Assembly (NCBI GenBank): GCA_011109175.1
Contig: RDEW01000001.1
Coordinates: 2,375,868-2,439,867 of the forward strand
Reading direction: 5' to 3'
Length of the DNA: 64,000 nt
Origin: Dicyema japonicum
Taxonomy: Eukaryota; Dicyemida; Rhombozoa; Dicyemidae
Part shown: piece by piece, positions 36,401 to 47,609 of the stretch
Layout: each line of letters opens with the position of its first letter
How positions within the stretch are numbered: the stretch's first letter is position 1
Made by a program: the position numbers and the translations under genes
Notes under the pieces: model-generated
Databases searched by the model: none
Seen by the model: only the letters and a program-made list of their open reading frames with translations
What the model was told of the DNA's origin: nothing

Positions 36401-36760
36401 CAGAGCCCCAAAGGATTAGTAAATTCCGCATTTTAAATGGCCTTGCACACAAATCCACTAAACTTATTGTTTTTCTCACCAACCACAAAATGATAATGCC
36501 GTCCACCAAGAAACGAAATTATCCAGAAAATCAACTCTTCCTTACTTCAAAGATATTTTATTGTCTGCCGTGACTTACCTAATTCAAACATGGGAGGCGG
36601 TGTAATCACCTTTATACACAAGTCTATTCCTTTCTGTGATACTTCTGCTAGGACGCACGCTCTGATTGATGGTAACAATCACATTGAACTTATTCCCATC
36701 CTCGCCAAAAAAAACCTTACACATTCGTAAATCTATATCCCTCTACATGATCCCTGTATG
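36401..36760 (+). mobile_element. Non-LTR retrotransposon endonuclease fragment
   Basis: The plus-strand frame at 36570-36735 reads GGGVITFIHKSIPFCDT and then FVNLYPS, which matches the central part of the AP-like endonuclease of Jockey/CR1-type elements (RGGGLAxLI..., ..NxYxPP). It is short and truncated; the related RT piece lies beyond the bHLH gene at 37735. Confidence 0.6.
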
Positions 36761-36801
36761 AAACAATTTTGAGCAAAAAAGTCTTTGATTTAAAATATTT
36801 T

Positions 36802-37644
36802 TTAAAGATTTAAATCTCCTTCTATAGATAACTCAAAGATTCTTTGAATTTTTTCTTTAAGGAGGTGAGCTAAATATTCTACACTCTTTTTCTCATTTTC
36901 TACGTCAGCACTAAGAAACTTTATGTATTTGATGCCTTCATCGAGAATCATCTTTTTGGATGTCTTAAAATATTTGCTTATTGAAGGAACGGACTCCTTC
37001 AATTCTTTAAACAAAATAGAAAGATTTTTAGTTCTCATACGGGCAGCACGTTTTTTATCTAAATTAAATTACAAATAGCACTTGCTTCGTAACTATCTTC
37101 CTCCACTTCATTCAACATTGTATCACTTTCAATGGGAATTTCAGGTTCAACATCCATGGGGACTGTTTCCAGTGTTGGATTGTGTAGGGGGGTATTTTCA
37201 AAATCAACAATATTCACGTCTACTATATGCTCGATTATAACCTGTGGTACAACCAAGATGTTCTCGAGTGTCGATTGTCACAGACACTATGAATTTGACT
37301 GTGCAAATTACCTGGATCGAAATAGTAGTGGGATACAGTCGATAACAGCTCATCATCGTCCTCTAAATCTGGATAAATTACAGTTTATAAGTGAAATCAG
37401 TACCTGGAAGGGATAAAATGGATGGTCGACGAAATGGCACATCGTTTCTATTCTCAATCTCCAAATTTGAAGCATCTATTTCATTAGAAAGACAAAATAG
37501 CCTTTAACACAGTTGGGAGGAGATAAAACAGGCAAAAAATCATCAATGTTGTCATTTTCTTTAAAATCCTCAATGTCGTTAGTTGGCTCCCTAATGGTTG
37601 AGATTATGCTACAACTCCTTAGTATCCCCCTGATTAAAAGACAT
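36802..37644 (-). CDS. bHLH (probably bHLH-Zip, Myc/Max-like) transcription factor
   Basis: Seven exons joined over introns of about 22, 35, 35, 25, 28 (or 19) and 23 nt, giving about 225 codons from the ATG at 37644. The N-terminal half is acidic and unstructured (DIEDFKENDNIDDFLPVL, LEDDDELLSTVSHYYFDP). The bHLH is at the C-terminus: basic region NKKRAARMRTKN, helix 1 LSILFKELKESVP, loop SISKYF, helix 2 KTSKKMILDEGIKYIKFLS, then a helix continuing LADVENEKKSVEYLAHLL-like with spaced hydrophobics. The helix 2 plus zipper-like tail is closest to Myc and Max. The Glu of the ERxR motif that reads the CA half of an E-box is Ala. The middle introns are less certain than the last, 23 nt one. Confidence 0.7.
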
Positions 37645-37699
37645 TCAATTAATTTTACAAATATACAATTTATATTTATGATTACGTTATGATATTAGC

Positions 37700-38560
37700 T
37701 AAGCTACAAGTGCTTCTATATTCTTAGACAATGCAGATACAACGAGTGTCGTTCCGAGTTCGAATCTGGCTAAAATTTTTGACACCGATATCCATCCGAA
37801 ATACCAGATGTGGATGGCCAATTTCATTAATGGTAGAAGAGGCCAAGTTGTCATGAATAATAGAAAATCAAGACAACGATGCCTCCCCAACTGGTCCCTC
37901 AAGGATCCCCTTTATCTCCAACCTTGTTCAACTTATTTACAAGAGACCTTCCAAATCCAAACATCCAAAATACCATCCTTCTGTCTTATTGTAGCAACAA
38001 GACACCAAGACCATAAGAAGCTGCACGAAGGGTTCAGAAGACCATCGACATTATGAACGCATGGTTACTCAAAAACCACATGAAAATATCCCCTGGGAAG
38101 TCGAGCACTGCGATTATCTCCTCCTACAGGAAACATGCATCTTCGATCCTAAATTAACTTGGAATGGAGAGCTCATCCCAGTTAATAAGAACCCATCAAT
38201 CTTGGAGTTACATATGACTCGTTGATGACGTTCACACATTATGTGGACACAATAATTCCAAGAGTTCAAAAAAAGATGGGGATCCTCAAGACCTCTGCTA
38301 GATCTCCAATATCTTCACTTTCTTATCTCGAATTATTATACAAACAGTATATTCTACGACAATGGAACATCCATGTACGGCGTGGATGTAAATATCCACG
38401 CAGAATAAATTAGAGGTCATACAAAACCAATGCTTCCGGATCCTTCTGAAATGTAACAGAATGATGCCTACGTCAGAAATGAGGAACACATTAGATCTCA
38501 AAAAAGTTATGGAACATCTCGGTGACGAACAACAAAAATTCTTGAAAATGGTGCGATCTT
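37700..38560 (+). mobile_element. Degenerate Jockey-like reverse transcriptase
   Basis: Plus-strand RT remnants: KYQMWMANFINGRRGQVVM, then GVPQGSPLSPTLFNLF-like (37885-37930 in another frame), LPNPNIQNTILLSY where the YADD box should be (the DD is lost), MNAWLLKNHMKISPGKSS, and NPSILGVTYDSLMTF (shifted). Frameshifts and a missing catalytic box make it dead. Confidence 0.7.
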
Positions 38561-38564
38561 CTGG

Positions 38565-39260
38565 TAACCCACTTCAAGATGAGTTTCTTGCCTACCAGAA
38601 GTATGCTCGCAAATTTGAGATCAAACCTTCCCCCTTTTAGACGATCATAAAAAATTGCAGACAGTCGAAACAAAGAAGGACGCACTGACACCGGGATCAC
38701 TTAATTAGACGATAACTTTTTATTCTTTCCTGTGTTCTCGGTGTTATAATAATAATCTCGCTACTGTACATTCCGGCTGAAGGTTCCACGCATTTACGAT
38801 GCTTTGACTTNNNNCTTCAAGATGAGTTTCTTGCCTACCAGAAGTATTCTCGCAAATTTGAGATCAAACCTTCCCCCTTTTGGACGATCATAAAAAATTG
38901 CAGACAGTCGAAACAAAAAAGGACGCACTGACACCGGGATCACTTAATTAGACGATAACTTTTTCCTTTTCCCTGTGTTCTCGGTGTTATAATAATAATC
39001 TCGCTACTGTACATTCCGGCTGAAGGTTCCACGCATTTACGATGCTTTGACTTGACGAGTGACGCCGTCATCAGTGAACATTTCATTGCCGAACTGGATC
39101 GTCTACAAAAAACTTAAAACCCAAAAAAAAGAAATGAAAAGCATTCTTTGGTTCTCCCTCATTGATTAGTTATCATGACTGTTCTTTGCTTAAAATAACG
39201 TGAGTCCTGTCAGGGAGGAGCTATAGCTTATATGGCTTTGTGTAAAGTGCATACTCAATT
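38565..39260 (+). mobile_element. tRNA-derived SINE (family C) plus gap-flanking duplication
   Basis: The sequence from 38565 to 38810 recurs from 38815 to about 39060 around NNNN at 38811-38814. From 38745/38990 the SINE body can be read: CTCGCTACTGTACATTCCGG, GAAGGTTCCACGCATTTACG, GACTTGACGAGTGACGCCG, TTCTTTGGTTCTCCCTC. This is the best full-length family C body in the window. Confidence 0.65.
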
Positions 39261-39289
39261 TGTGTGATCTGCTTCTTCGCAGTCAATTT

Positions 39290-39940
39290 TTAGGGAAGGT
39301 AGACGTGGCATGGGCTCAGAAAAAAGCCAGATATTGTTGAACATCTTCCTGTTAGATTTCCCGATCCCATCGGATCCGGATTCAACCTACTTAAATACGC
39401 GGATATAATAATGGACATGTCTGGCAAATCAACCCTATCAGAGAGGAAGCTCAAGGAATACATTAGCTATGCTCAAGACTGCTGCGATCGGAGAGGAATA
39501 ATGCTCTCCACGGAAAAGTCAACTCTTTGAGAATTAGTCGTATCAAACGGCATTATGGTCAGCCATTATCACTTGGAGTGCCGAGAATGCGTTTACTCCG
39601 CTATCTGGTTGTTAGGGTTGATCATGGAGGTTCATTGCTGGAAGATGTTAAACTAATAAGAAAAAGTCGCTACAGGTACTCCTTTGTAACCGAAAAATAT
39701 GTGTCGACACAGAAACGTTCTTATTCAAACGTGGACTCAGAAAATTGTATGATCCTTATATAAAGGNNNNNNNNNNNNNNNNNGGTTGATCATGGAGGTG
39801 CATTGCTGGAAGATGTTAAACTAATAAGAAAAAGTCGCTACAGGTACTCCTTTGTAACCGAAAAATATGTGTCGACACAGAAACGTTCTTATTCAAACGT
39901 GGACTCAGAAAATTGTATGATCCTTATATAAAGGGGGGTT
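39290..39940 (+). mobile_element. Retrotransposon RT fragment with 17 N gap
   Basis: The plus-strand frame near 39335-39440 reads LLDFPIPSD, then FNLLKYADIIMDMS, an RT palm with YADD changed to YADI, followed by SYAQDCCDRRGIMLSTEKS. The segment 39616-39766 is repeated at 39784-39934 around N17 at 39767-39783. Inactive. Confidence 0.6.
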
Positions 39941-40195
39941 AGAGACCACGGGTTAAAAGAGGTCGAAATTTTGATTTTTTATATCAACGTTATGTGATTG
40001 GGGTTAATTCAAAGGAAATTGTTTAACGTTGAAGATTGTAAGGTTCACGTTGAAGAATAATATCAGCACCAAAGCTGAAGTGAAGAGATAAAATCCTACT
40101 TCATGTTCTACAGATATGTCGAGGATATGTTCTTGGGTGTTGTTCTTCATGGAACCTCGTGAGCATTTATGAGAATTCTGTTATGTTGACGTATA
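39941..40195. other. No gene recognised
   Basis: Short AT-rich spacer without coding signal. Confidence 0.4.
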
Positions 40196-40351
40196 CTAAA
40201 TAAGAGTAATTCCGTTGATATAATTTTCCTTTAATTTTTCATAGCATTCAATAGGTTTTTCACGTTTAAACGGATGCTTTGCAAACTCAATAGCCTTGAT
40301 GGCTTTATACAGTTTACCCTCTCTTGCTCGCCTAATTCTTTTACTTGCCAT
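40196..40351 (-). CDS. Small basic ORF, 51 residues
   Basis: A single open frame from ATG 40351 to TAG at 40196. It begins MASKRIRRAREGKLYKAI and continues KAIEFAKHPFKRE, KPIECYEKLKENYINGI. The composition (many Lys, Arg, Glu) is protein-like and unlike the AT-rich surroundings. The basic, helix-prone N-terminus could be a mitochondrial or nucleolar signal. No family is recognised and there is no intron to confirm it. Confidence 0.35.
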   Translation of the reverse strand: MASKRIRRAREGKLYKAIKAIEFAKHPFKREKPIECYEKLKENYINGITLI

Positions 40352-40597
40352 GTTTTATTATTATTTATTATTAAAAAATTAAAATTTATTATTTAAAAAA
40401 AATAATTTTTCAAATATTTATGCGTGTCCTTTTCGTAACATGAGGAAGTGTTCTGGGGACGATGAAAGATCACAGACGTCGAATGGCACAATTGATTGCG
40501 GGGACTGGGAGCACCTAACTGTTTGACTTTTTTGTCTTTCTTTCTCGGTGTTCCCGGGGTTATTAAAATTAAAAGAGGAGGTGTTCTAGATTATCTT

Positions 40598-40881
40598 ATG
40601 ATCGTGTATCATAAATTTTTTCAACGCGTTTCAAAAAATCAATTTCGAGACGTGCAATAAACGATCTTAAATTGAATAAAGAGAAGATTATTGAAATTAA
40701 TCCAATTTATGGGACAAGTTCTCGTTTTTCGAAACTCAGATATTCATCAGTTGATGCTAAAATCATTACTTGGATGGATTACATGGAATTAATTGGAGTT
40801 TGCCTCAATGATGAGATAATTTTATCGAAAGCAATGAAAATGGTGATATTTCGGTCTAAACAATTTAGACATAACAAATAG
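40598..40881 (+). CDS. Small gene of unknown function, possibly two exons
   Basis: ATG at 40598 opens MIVYHKFFQRVSKNQFRD. A 32 nt GT-AG interval (about 40652-40683) would join it to KIIEINPIYGTSSRFSKL, RYSSVDAKIITWMDYMEL and ICLNDEIILSKAMK-like sequence ending RSKQFRHNK. This gives about 83 residues, basic with one amphipathic hydrophobic stretch. Without the intron the second block has no ATG. A mitochondrial small protein is conceivable from the basic N-terminus, but nothing supports a specific function. Confidence 0.35.
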
Positions 40882-41019
40882 TTAAGATTGGAAAAGAAAG
40901 AAAAATGTATTACACAGAGAAGCGATAAAAAGTGTTTTGGAACTCAAAGAATATTTTTCGCATAATGAAAATTTTTATTTTAATATACTTCGCAGGATCA
41001 ATGACCTGCTACTATGATT

Positions 41020-41200
41020 TTTGACATTTTCACTGCGACTGGTTCGAAAATGAACTGTCCACCAAGACATGCGTATTTCTTTAACTTTAAGTTCTCAGCC
41101 TTCTCCGAAACAGAGCCTGGGTTAGTTGCTGTCGTTCCAAGGTTGGAGAGCAAGGTATTTACCACTTCGACACAGGTGGCGTCCCAAGCAAGGTAGTTAC
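41020..41200 (-). mobile_element. C-terminal fragment of a retroelement ORF
   Basis: The minus strand reads ENLKLKKYACLGGQFIFEPV followed by AVKMSK. The pattern KY..L...F.F.PVAVET is typical of the C-terminal tail of retroelement proteins. A better copy lies at 52868-53050 (+). Confidence 0.5.
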
Positions 41201-41479
41201 CACTTTCCCATGGGAAGAATGTGGTTCCGTCTGGTCTTCAGTTGGCTTGAGCAAGTCCAAGCGGCTCTAATTGGAAAGGAAATCTAATTTAGGTGTAGTT
41301 GCTTTCGATAGAATTCATCTCCCAGTGATGTCTTCGGAAACCCAAAGTGAGAGCTGAGCTTCTTAAATTTTACATCTTTTGTTTTTATGAGACTCCATCC
41401 ATTTGATCTTGACAATCTCGATTTTTGAGGTGTTCATGGATAGAACCACTTGCTTTATGATTTTAATAATAATTACACC

Positions 41480-42890
41480 ACCAGAGACCACGGTTACACA
41501 AACTAACTAATCACGTGATCCCAGCACGTTCTAGCAAGGACCTCATCTTGGCCCGATGCTCCTCCCTCGTCCCCACACAAGCACGTATCGGTCGTGTGAC
41601 TAAACCTTCGCAGTCACGATGGCGCGTTCCGTGGTTCATTCTTATCAAGGCTTCAAGAGGCATTGGTGGCTAGAGTTCCCCAGAGATCCAGCGTTCCGTG
41701 ATTTAAGAGGCTCTTCTTTGGCTAGCCTTGATCTTCATAACATTCGTCCAAGAGATGAGTGGACCCCATGCATAAGAGATACATGGGTTAATGAATTGTT
41801 TATTTACAGTGCTCAAAACAGAATGCTTTCCGATCTTCCATAAGCCTGTGAGGCAATTCAGAACATTAGTTTTCTTTTCGCATTTCGTAAATATTTTTTC
41901 AACATGGAGAGAGAATGACATATGCATGTCAAAAGCTATCCCAAGGATCCTTTGGTATTTTCTGAAAACAATAGCTTCATTGTTTGCCTTCAGTTCGACC
42001 GTCTGTCTTCCTAGTCTCTTGTCTGAAGTAAATAGGGTTGTGACGGACTTTTCAGTGCTAGTAGTTAGGCGTTTCTTAGATAGCCATTTGTCAAGGCGGT
42101 CCAGATTTTCTTGCAATTTCGAAGTGGCAATCAGGATGTCCTGATCTCGTGACGCAATGACGATGTCGTTGGCATAAGTTAGAATAATGTCATTTTCGGA
42201 GTCTGGAGTAGGGAAGTCCGCTATGAATAGGTTGAATAAAACTGGAGACAAAGGGGATCCTAGGGGAACCTCATTAGGGAGAAGCCGTGATATAGACCTT
42301 GACTGGCCAATGCAGATGCGTCCTTTCCGACCACTAAGGAAGTTAGCTAGTCAGAGTTTGAGCTTTCCAGGGATCTTTGTTTTGTAAATTTTCCAAGTTG
42401 GCCAATGCAGATGCGTCCTTTCCGACCACTAAGGAAGTTAGCTAGTCAGAGTTTGAGCTTTCCAGGGATCTTTGTTTTGTAAATTTTCCAAGTAAATATC
42501 CTCTGAAGGCTTTGAACAAAGGCCACCACTCCGCTTCCTCTTTCGTTCAGTTCGTATTAAATTGTATCCAGGGAACATCGGAGTAGGACTGTATATAAGT
42601 AGTTTCGTCTCTTGAATCAAACCCAGGTAGATCTTCAGCTCCGCCAGGAGAAAGCGCAGTTCCAATATTTTCCCCCTTACTCAATTGACATTTAGTTGAA
42701 GAACCGTGGCCCGTTTCTTCCCGTGGGCTAGGGGTTCCTTCCGAGTATATGAAAATAAGAGTGCGTGCCGCCGGGGATGCAGTTTCCTAGGAGGTAAATG
42801 TTCAATGGTTCTCTTTGGAAGAACATTAGGTGCCCTCTGGGCGTTAACAATACTTACAGAATTGGTGGACAACATAACGCCACGCTAAAT
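41480..42890 (-). mobile_element. Jockey-like non-LTR retrotransposon, internally deleted
   Basis: Reading on the minus strand: the endonuclease start at about 42735-42540 (ATVLQLNVN, then AELKIYLGLIQETKL and FPGYNLIRTERKRKRSGG), then a jump to the RT palm at 42290-42130 (PLSPVLFNLFIADFPTP, TYANDIVIASRDQD). The RT thumb (DKWLSKKRLTTSTEKS, YQRILGIAFDMHMSF) and the family B 3' end down to about 41480 follow. About a kilobase between endonuclease and palm is missing, and the catalytic YADD is YAND. A 95 bp duplication (42304-42398/42399-42493) sits at the deletion. Inactive. Confidence 0.8.
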
Positions 42891-42973
42891 TATTAATTAT
42901 TGAATTAAATATTAATTAAATAATTAATATAAAAAATTTACAAAATATTTAACAATAGATTGAATTAATTAAA

Positions 42974-44128
42974 ATGATCGGCCTAATTTTCGTTGTTTTC
43001 ACTTTATTGTTCAATTCTTGTATTTCATCTGAAATTCATTTCAAATACGAATCAATCAATCAATCCTTTGATTATTATGAAATCAAATGGAATAATTTTC
43101 TAGAAAAATACAGTTAAATTAATTTTCACTCTAGACAAATCATATTCTGGTTTAGAACTCCATGTTAGAAAGGCTATTTTTACTGAAAATTTAAAATTTA
43201 TTGACAACCACAATTTACTTGCAGAGCAAAGAAAAGTATTATATGAATTAGGAATTAATCAGTTTGCTGACATGGTCATCTCATAAAATATTTTTGTAGA
43301 CAATAAGAGAAATATTCAAACCCAGCAAATTCAATTTATATAATAATTATAATTCTAATGGTACAGCGGAAGATGAATTACTTGGAGATTACACTATCCA
43401 TAGAAAGAAATATCCTTCATCTTTTAATTGGGTAAATCGAAACTGTGTAACTGATATAAAATCCCAAGGAGCTATATGTGGGTCATGCTATGCGTTTGCC
43501 GCAGTTAATAATTGATTAATATATTTAGTTGGCCACGTTGGAGTCGCATTTGGCAATCAAAAACAATAAACTAGTATCAATGAGCGAACAAAATATCGTT
43601 GATTGTGTTATTTACGGATGCAAGGGTGGACATGAATTTCATGTGTATAAATACATACAAAAAAACGGAGGAATTAATTCTGAACAACGGTATCCATATA
43701 TTGCCACAGTAAATCGACGGATAATTATATAGGATGGTAAATGCAAATATGGAGGTCAACCAGATATTAAATTTAAATTGACTGGATATAGATTTCTTAG
43801 AAGAAGTGATGAAAGAATGCTTTTGCGTACTCTTGTGGATGTTGGTCCTGTTGTTGTTAATGTGCTTGTTTTTTTTAGCTTTGAATTTTATTTTGGAGGT
43901 AAATATGAATGAAACATTTTAGGAATATTCCATCCCAAAAAATGTTCACTCCAAGTTTTATCTCATTCAATTTCAGTAGTCGGTTTTGGAGTCTCAAAAG
44001 GAGGAAAGTATTGGCTCATAAAAAATTCATATGGTACAATTTGAGGGATAAATGGTTACATGAAATTGGCACGTGGGAAGGATAACTGTGGATTTCCTCT
44101 GGATGCCGTATATCCTATAATCGAATAA
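42974..44128 (+). CDS. Cathepsin L-like cysteine protease with an internal TGA
   Basis: A papain-family (C1A) preproenzyme of 344 codons in six exons; introns at 43113-43134, 43275-43299, 43504-43528, 43709-43732 and 43899-43922. Signal peptide MIGLIFVVFTLLFNSCISS; propeptide ending with the cathepsin L-type ELGINQFADM; mature domain from about PSSFNWVNRN. Catalytic residues are present: oxyanion Gln and Cys in SQGAICGSCYAFAA, His in LSHSISVVGFG, Asn in WLIKNSYG. Also SEQNIVDCVIYGCKGG and the C-terminal RGKDNCGFPLDAVYP. Oddly, the codon at 44042-44044 is TGA exactly where the family has the invariant Trp (NSxGxxWGxxGY). One base change (TGG to TGA) would explain it. It may be a recent pseudogene, a polymorphism or a sequencing error; nothing else is damaged. 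Confidence 0.88.
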
Positions 44129-44814
44129 TTTTATCGTTAAGATTACTTTCGGTTTTATGGGGTGAAATTAATGTGTGGTTCTAGTAAATGTGACTTGCGG
44201 CACACATTAAAAAATAAAAAATTGGTAATTTAATGGCAAATTTTTATTAATTTTCAAAACAGACAAATCGTATATATGGCAATTTTTGAAATTTATGTAG
44301 ATTCATCCAGTTGTTAAGAAAAACGAGTTTCCTTTGTAGAAAATTATCCGACAACAGTGTTATCTCACAAAAAGGTATCTTCATTATTTTTTGTTCATAT
44401 TTTTGACCATCATAGTCCGATTAATGATACGACAAGCAGTGATTATCAAGTTTTCGCCACTGGTATGAGGTTTCAATTCTTTTGCGACTAAATCAGATGT
44501 GAACATTTCAATAATTCCGTTGAGCTCACAGAAGTATCACTAAACAACATTTCCTAGATCTACAATACATAATAAAAACTACATAATACTTGTGTTGTTT
44601 TTTCAAATGCATAAAATAATCAACAGATTTTTTTAAAATTTGCTTGGAATTACAATGTCTAATTAGTTTGCTACGAACCATAGCATTATATTTCAAAACT
44701 TAGATGAAAATTAGGTATTGAGGTAGTTTTTTTTATCATCCCATGCAAATAAGAATCTTTGTATGAACGTCGAACTGATTTATCCATTCTAAAAAAATGT
44801 GAATACATTTATTC
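44129..44814. other. AT-rich intergenic region
   Basis: No gene or known repeat was seen. Confidence 0.5.
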
Positions 44815-45790
44815 AAACGCAATGACGATGTCGTCGGCATAAGTTAGAGTAATATCATTTTTGGAGTCGAGTGGGTAGGTCCGTCATGAATAGGTTTATT
44901 AAAACTGAAGACAAAGGGGATCCTTGGGGAACCCCACTAGGGAGAAGGCGTGAAATAGACCTTAACTGGCCAATGCAGATGCGTCCCCTCCGACAATAAG
45001 GAAATTAGCTAGCAAGAGTTTGAGCTTTCTAGGGATCTTTGTTTGGTGAATTTTCCAATTAAGAATCCGCCTTGACACAGATTCGAAAGCATTGTGGACG
45101 TCTATGAAGCAAAGTACAGTCTTCATGTGTCCCGGCCTGTGCGAGAAACTACATCGTGTTAAGTTAGTCAATGCAGATAAGTGTAGGGATCTTTGTTTGG
45201 TGAATTTTTCAATTAAGAATCCGCCTTGACACAGATTCGAAAGCATTGTGGACGTCTATGAAGCAAAGTACAGTCTTCATGTGTCGCGGCTTGTGCGAGA
45301 AACCATATCGTATAAAGTTAGTCAATGCAGATAAGTGGGTCAAAGTAGACGACTCCGTTTTAAAATCATGTGAAATGACAAATCGGGGAAGAAATTTTTG
45401 ATTTTTGCAAGAATCAGCCTTTTCAGAATTTTCAACACCGAACACAATAACGCGACCGGTCTGTATGAAGCTGGGTCCTTTTTCACTTTACCGGGTTTTA
45501 AAATTAGACGTAGGTGGGCAAGGTCCATAAGACTGGAATACATTTTTTTGTTAATGGAGTGGTTGAATATCCTCGTTAATGCAGCGATTCCATAATCTCC
45601 CAGATTCTTTAGGAGGATCATTGGGATCTTATCCGGTCCGTTAGAATAGGTTGTTTTAATGGCTTTCAATGCATATCTCACGTAGTTTTCAGTAAAGTGA
45701 ATCGTTTCCAGTTCCTTTTTCGGTTTACTGAGATATTTCGGGGGTACATCTGACTTCTTATGGTCTTTATGGGATATTTTCACATAGTAT
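44815..45790 (-). mobile_element. Jockey-like RT fragment, same family as 41.5-42.9 kb
   Basis: The minus strand carries the front half of the RT missing from the other copy: IKTTYSNGPDKIPMILLKNL, LILKPGKVKKDPASYRPV, LLCSVLKILKRLI, then motif A CFIDVHNAFESVSRRIL, GVPQGSPLS (frame-shifted) and an intact TYADDIVIA at the 3' break near 44820. A diverged duplication (period about 154 bp, 45030-45183/45184-45337) doubles motif A. The element stops abruptly just after YADD, so it is truncated. Confidence 0.8.
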
Positions 45791-45889
45791 TTTATTAGGT
45801 TGTTTAAGTCCTTTTGGCTGTGGTCCTATTTTTCATCACCTCTCGAGGCGTCAATTATTATTATTATAGGCACGTACGCGATGCCAAGA

Positions 45890-47380
45890 TCATGACAAAG
45901 CATGTGCAACACGAAAAGTTAACAATCTAATTAACGTCGCCCATCTTTTTCGATCCGTTGCCATGTTCCGTAGCATATCTAGATCGTCCCCATCTTTAAG
46001 GCACTTTCCAATCCTCTTGAGATCTTCATCTAGAATAACCGGCAGTGTTGTCCTCGGCCGGCCGCGGAAACGAGAAGCTTCTAAGACAAAATACTCCTCC
46101 ATTGCTATGTTGGCAGGGGTCCCCATATCGTGGCGGAGTATGTGTCCAAAGAGCCTCCATCTTGAATCAGTAATATCACATGATATTGGCTCAGTTCCTG
46201 TTCTCTTGTATAAGATTTCGGACGGCATTTTGAAAAAGCTTCGGGAAGAAAGGAGTGCTCGGAGATGATTTCTGTGAAAAGAATTCAACTTTTCGAGTTC
46301 CTGCCCTGTACATGCCCATGTACCGGCATTATATAATAGGATTGGCCTCACTAGGGCATTGTATAGTCTCATTCGAGTTTTAGGGTCAAGCCCTTTGTGC
46401 AGAAGCCAGGTCTTCTTCATTTTGTTGAAAGCGACATTAGTTAGTGTCTTCCTTCGTGTTATATCTTCGGTGTCACCGAGAAGGGATCCTAGTTTTTTTG
46501 ATCTACGCCAGTGCTCGTCGGTCCTTTCCTCACTTCTTTTTAGCTCCGTGATTTCGGTTTTGTTTGTGTTTACTTTTAATGACCACTCAGCCATTTTATC
46601 AGGCATTTTCTCCAAAAGTGCAATTAACTCTTCTTTGTTATTCGAAATAAAGTCCACGTCGTCCGCATATGCTATTATGCTCGTTCCTTCTCTGATATGA
46701 GGCTTCAAGTCTCGTAGAGCTGCCTCCAGATAAATAATGAACAAAATCGGGGATAATGGATCTCCTTGAGGGGTACCAATTGTCGTTTCAAATGTCCTCG
46801 ATAAAGCTTCCCCAGTACTGACCATCTATCTCGTGTCCGTCAAGAGTGTCCTGACCATCCTAATCGTTGAGCCCTTCAAGAAGTGCTCCAGAATTTGCAG
46901 CAGTTTGTTCCTGTTGACGGAATCAAAGGCCTTTGACATATCAATCCCCAGAATGGTTGTCGTTATTTTAAATTTTTGAACAGTGGCACTTCTCTATTTG
47001 TGGCTCCATATAACATCTGACGTTGATCTCCCTTTGCGGAAGCCACTTTGATAAGCCGACAGGTACGAGTCTAGGCGTCCCTCCATTCTTTGAAGCGTAA
47101 TATTGGCTAGTATCTTCCGTAATGTGTTGGTTAAGACCACTGGTCTTAGGTTCTCAACTTTCCCCGAATTTTTGTTTGGCTTCTGTACTGGTATCAATAG
47201 TCCTTCTCTAACTAGCAAAGTGGCTCCTTTACTATACATTTCGTTTAGAATCCAGGCAATTATCATATATAGCTTTTGAGTTCCATATTTGAAAAATTCA
47301 CCATTTAAGCAATCTGGGCCGGAACTCTTATAGTCCTTCAGTTTGTAACTTGCTGTCATCACTTCTTCCACAATTATTTC
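45890..47380 (-). mobile_element. Non-LTR reverse transcriptase, nearly intact (two amber codons)
   Basis: One minus-strand frame runs through the RT: SGPDCLNGEFFKYG, VREGLLIPVQKPNKNSG, LRPVVLTNTLRKIL, AYQSGFRKGRSTSDV, motif A GIDMSKAFDSVN, GTPQGDPLSPILFIIYLEAA, YADDVDFIS with both catalytic Asp, VNTNKTEITELKR, and the tail RWRLFGHILRHD..PRTTLPVI. Only two in-frame TAG codons interrupt it, near 46994 and 46826. It is a different lineage from the Jockey-like copies (TPQGDPLSP and the EHWRRSKKLGSLLGD block). The endonuclease is missing, so it is 5' truncated. Probably the youngest element here. Confidence 0.82.
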
Positions 47381-47609
47381 TTCGTCTAATTTTCCCTGAT
47401 CCGTGTTAATGGTGAGTTTTTTGCTATTTTTGATACAAATTGTGCTTCAAAGCGTCAAAGTAAGCATTATTAATTATAATAAAAATAATTTAAATTAAAA
47501 CTAAAATTTTAAAAAAAGGTATGCATTATTAATTATAATAAAAATAGTTTTAGTGATGTAAATTAATTTTTAAATTTTTAAATTTACAATAAAATATTTT
47601 ATTGTGAAC
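47381..47609. other. AT-rich spacer with a short duplication
   Basis: A block of about 25 bp (GCATTATTAATTATAATAAA) is repeated near 47464 and 47523. No coding signal. Confidence 0.4.

Noticed and set aside
42974-44128. Reassigned code (TGA read as Trp)
   Set aside because: Several intact genes terminate in TGA at the expected C-terminus, so TGA is a normal stop here.
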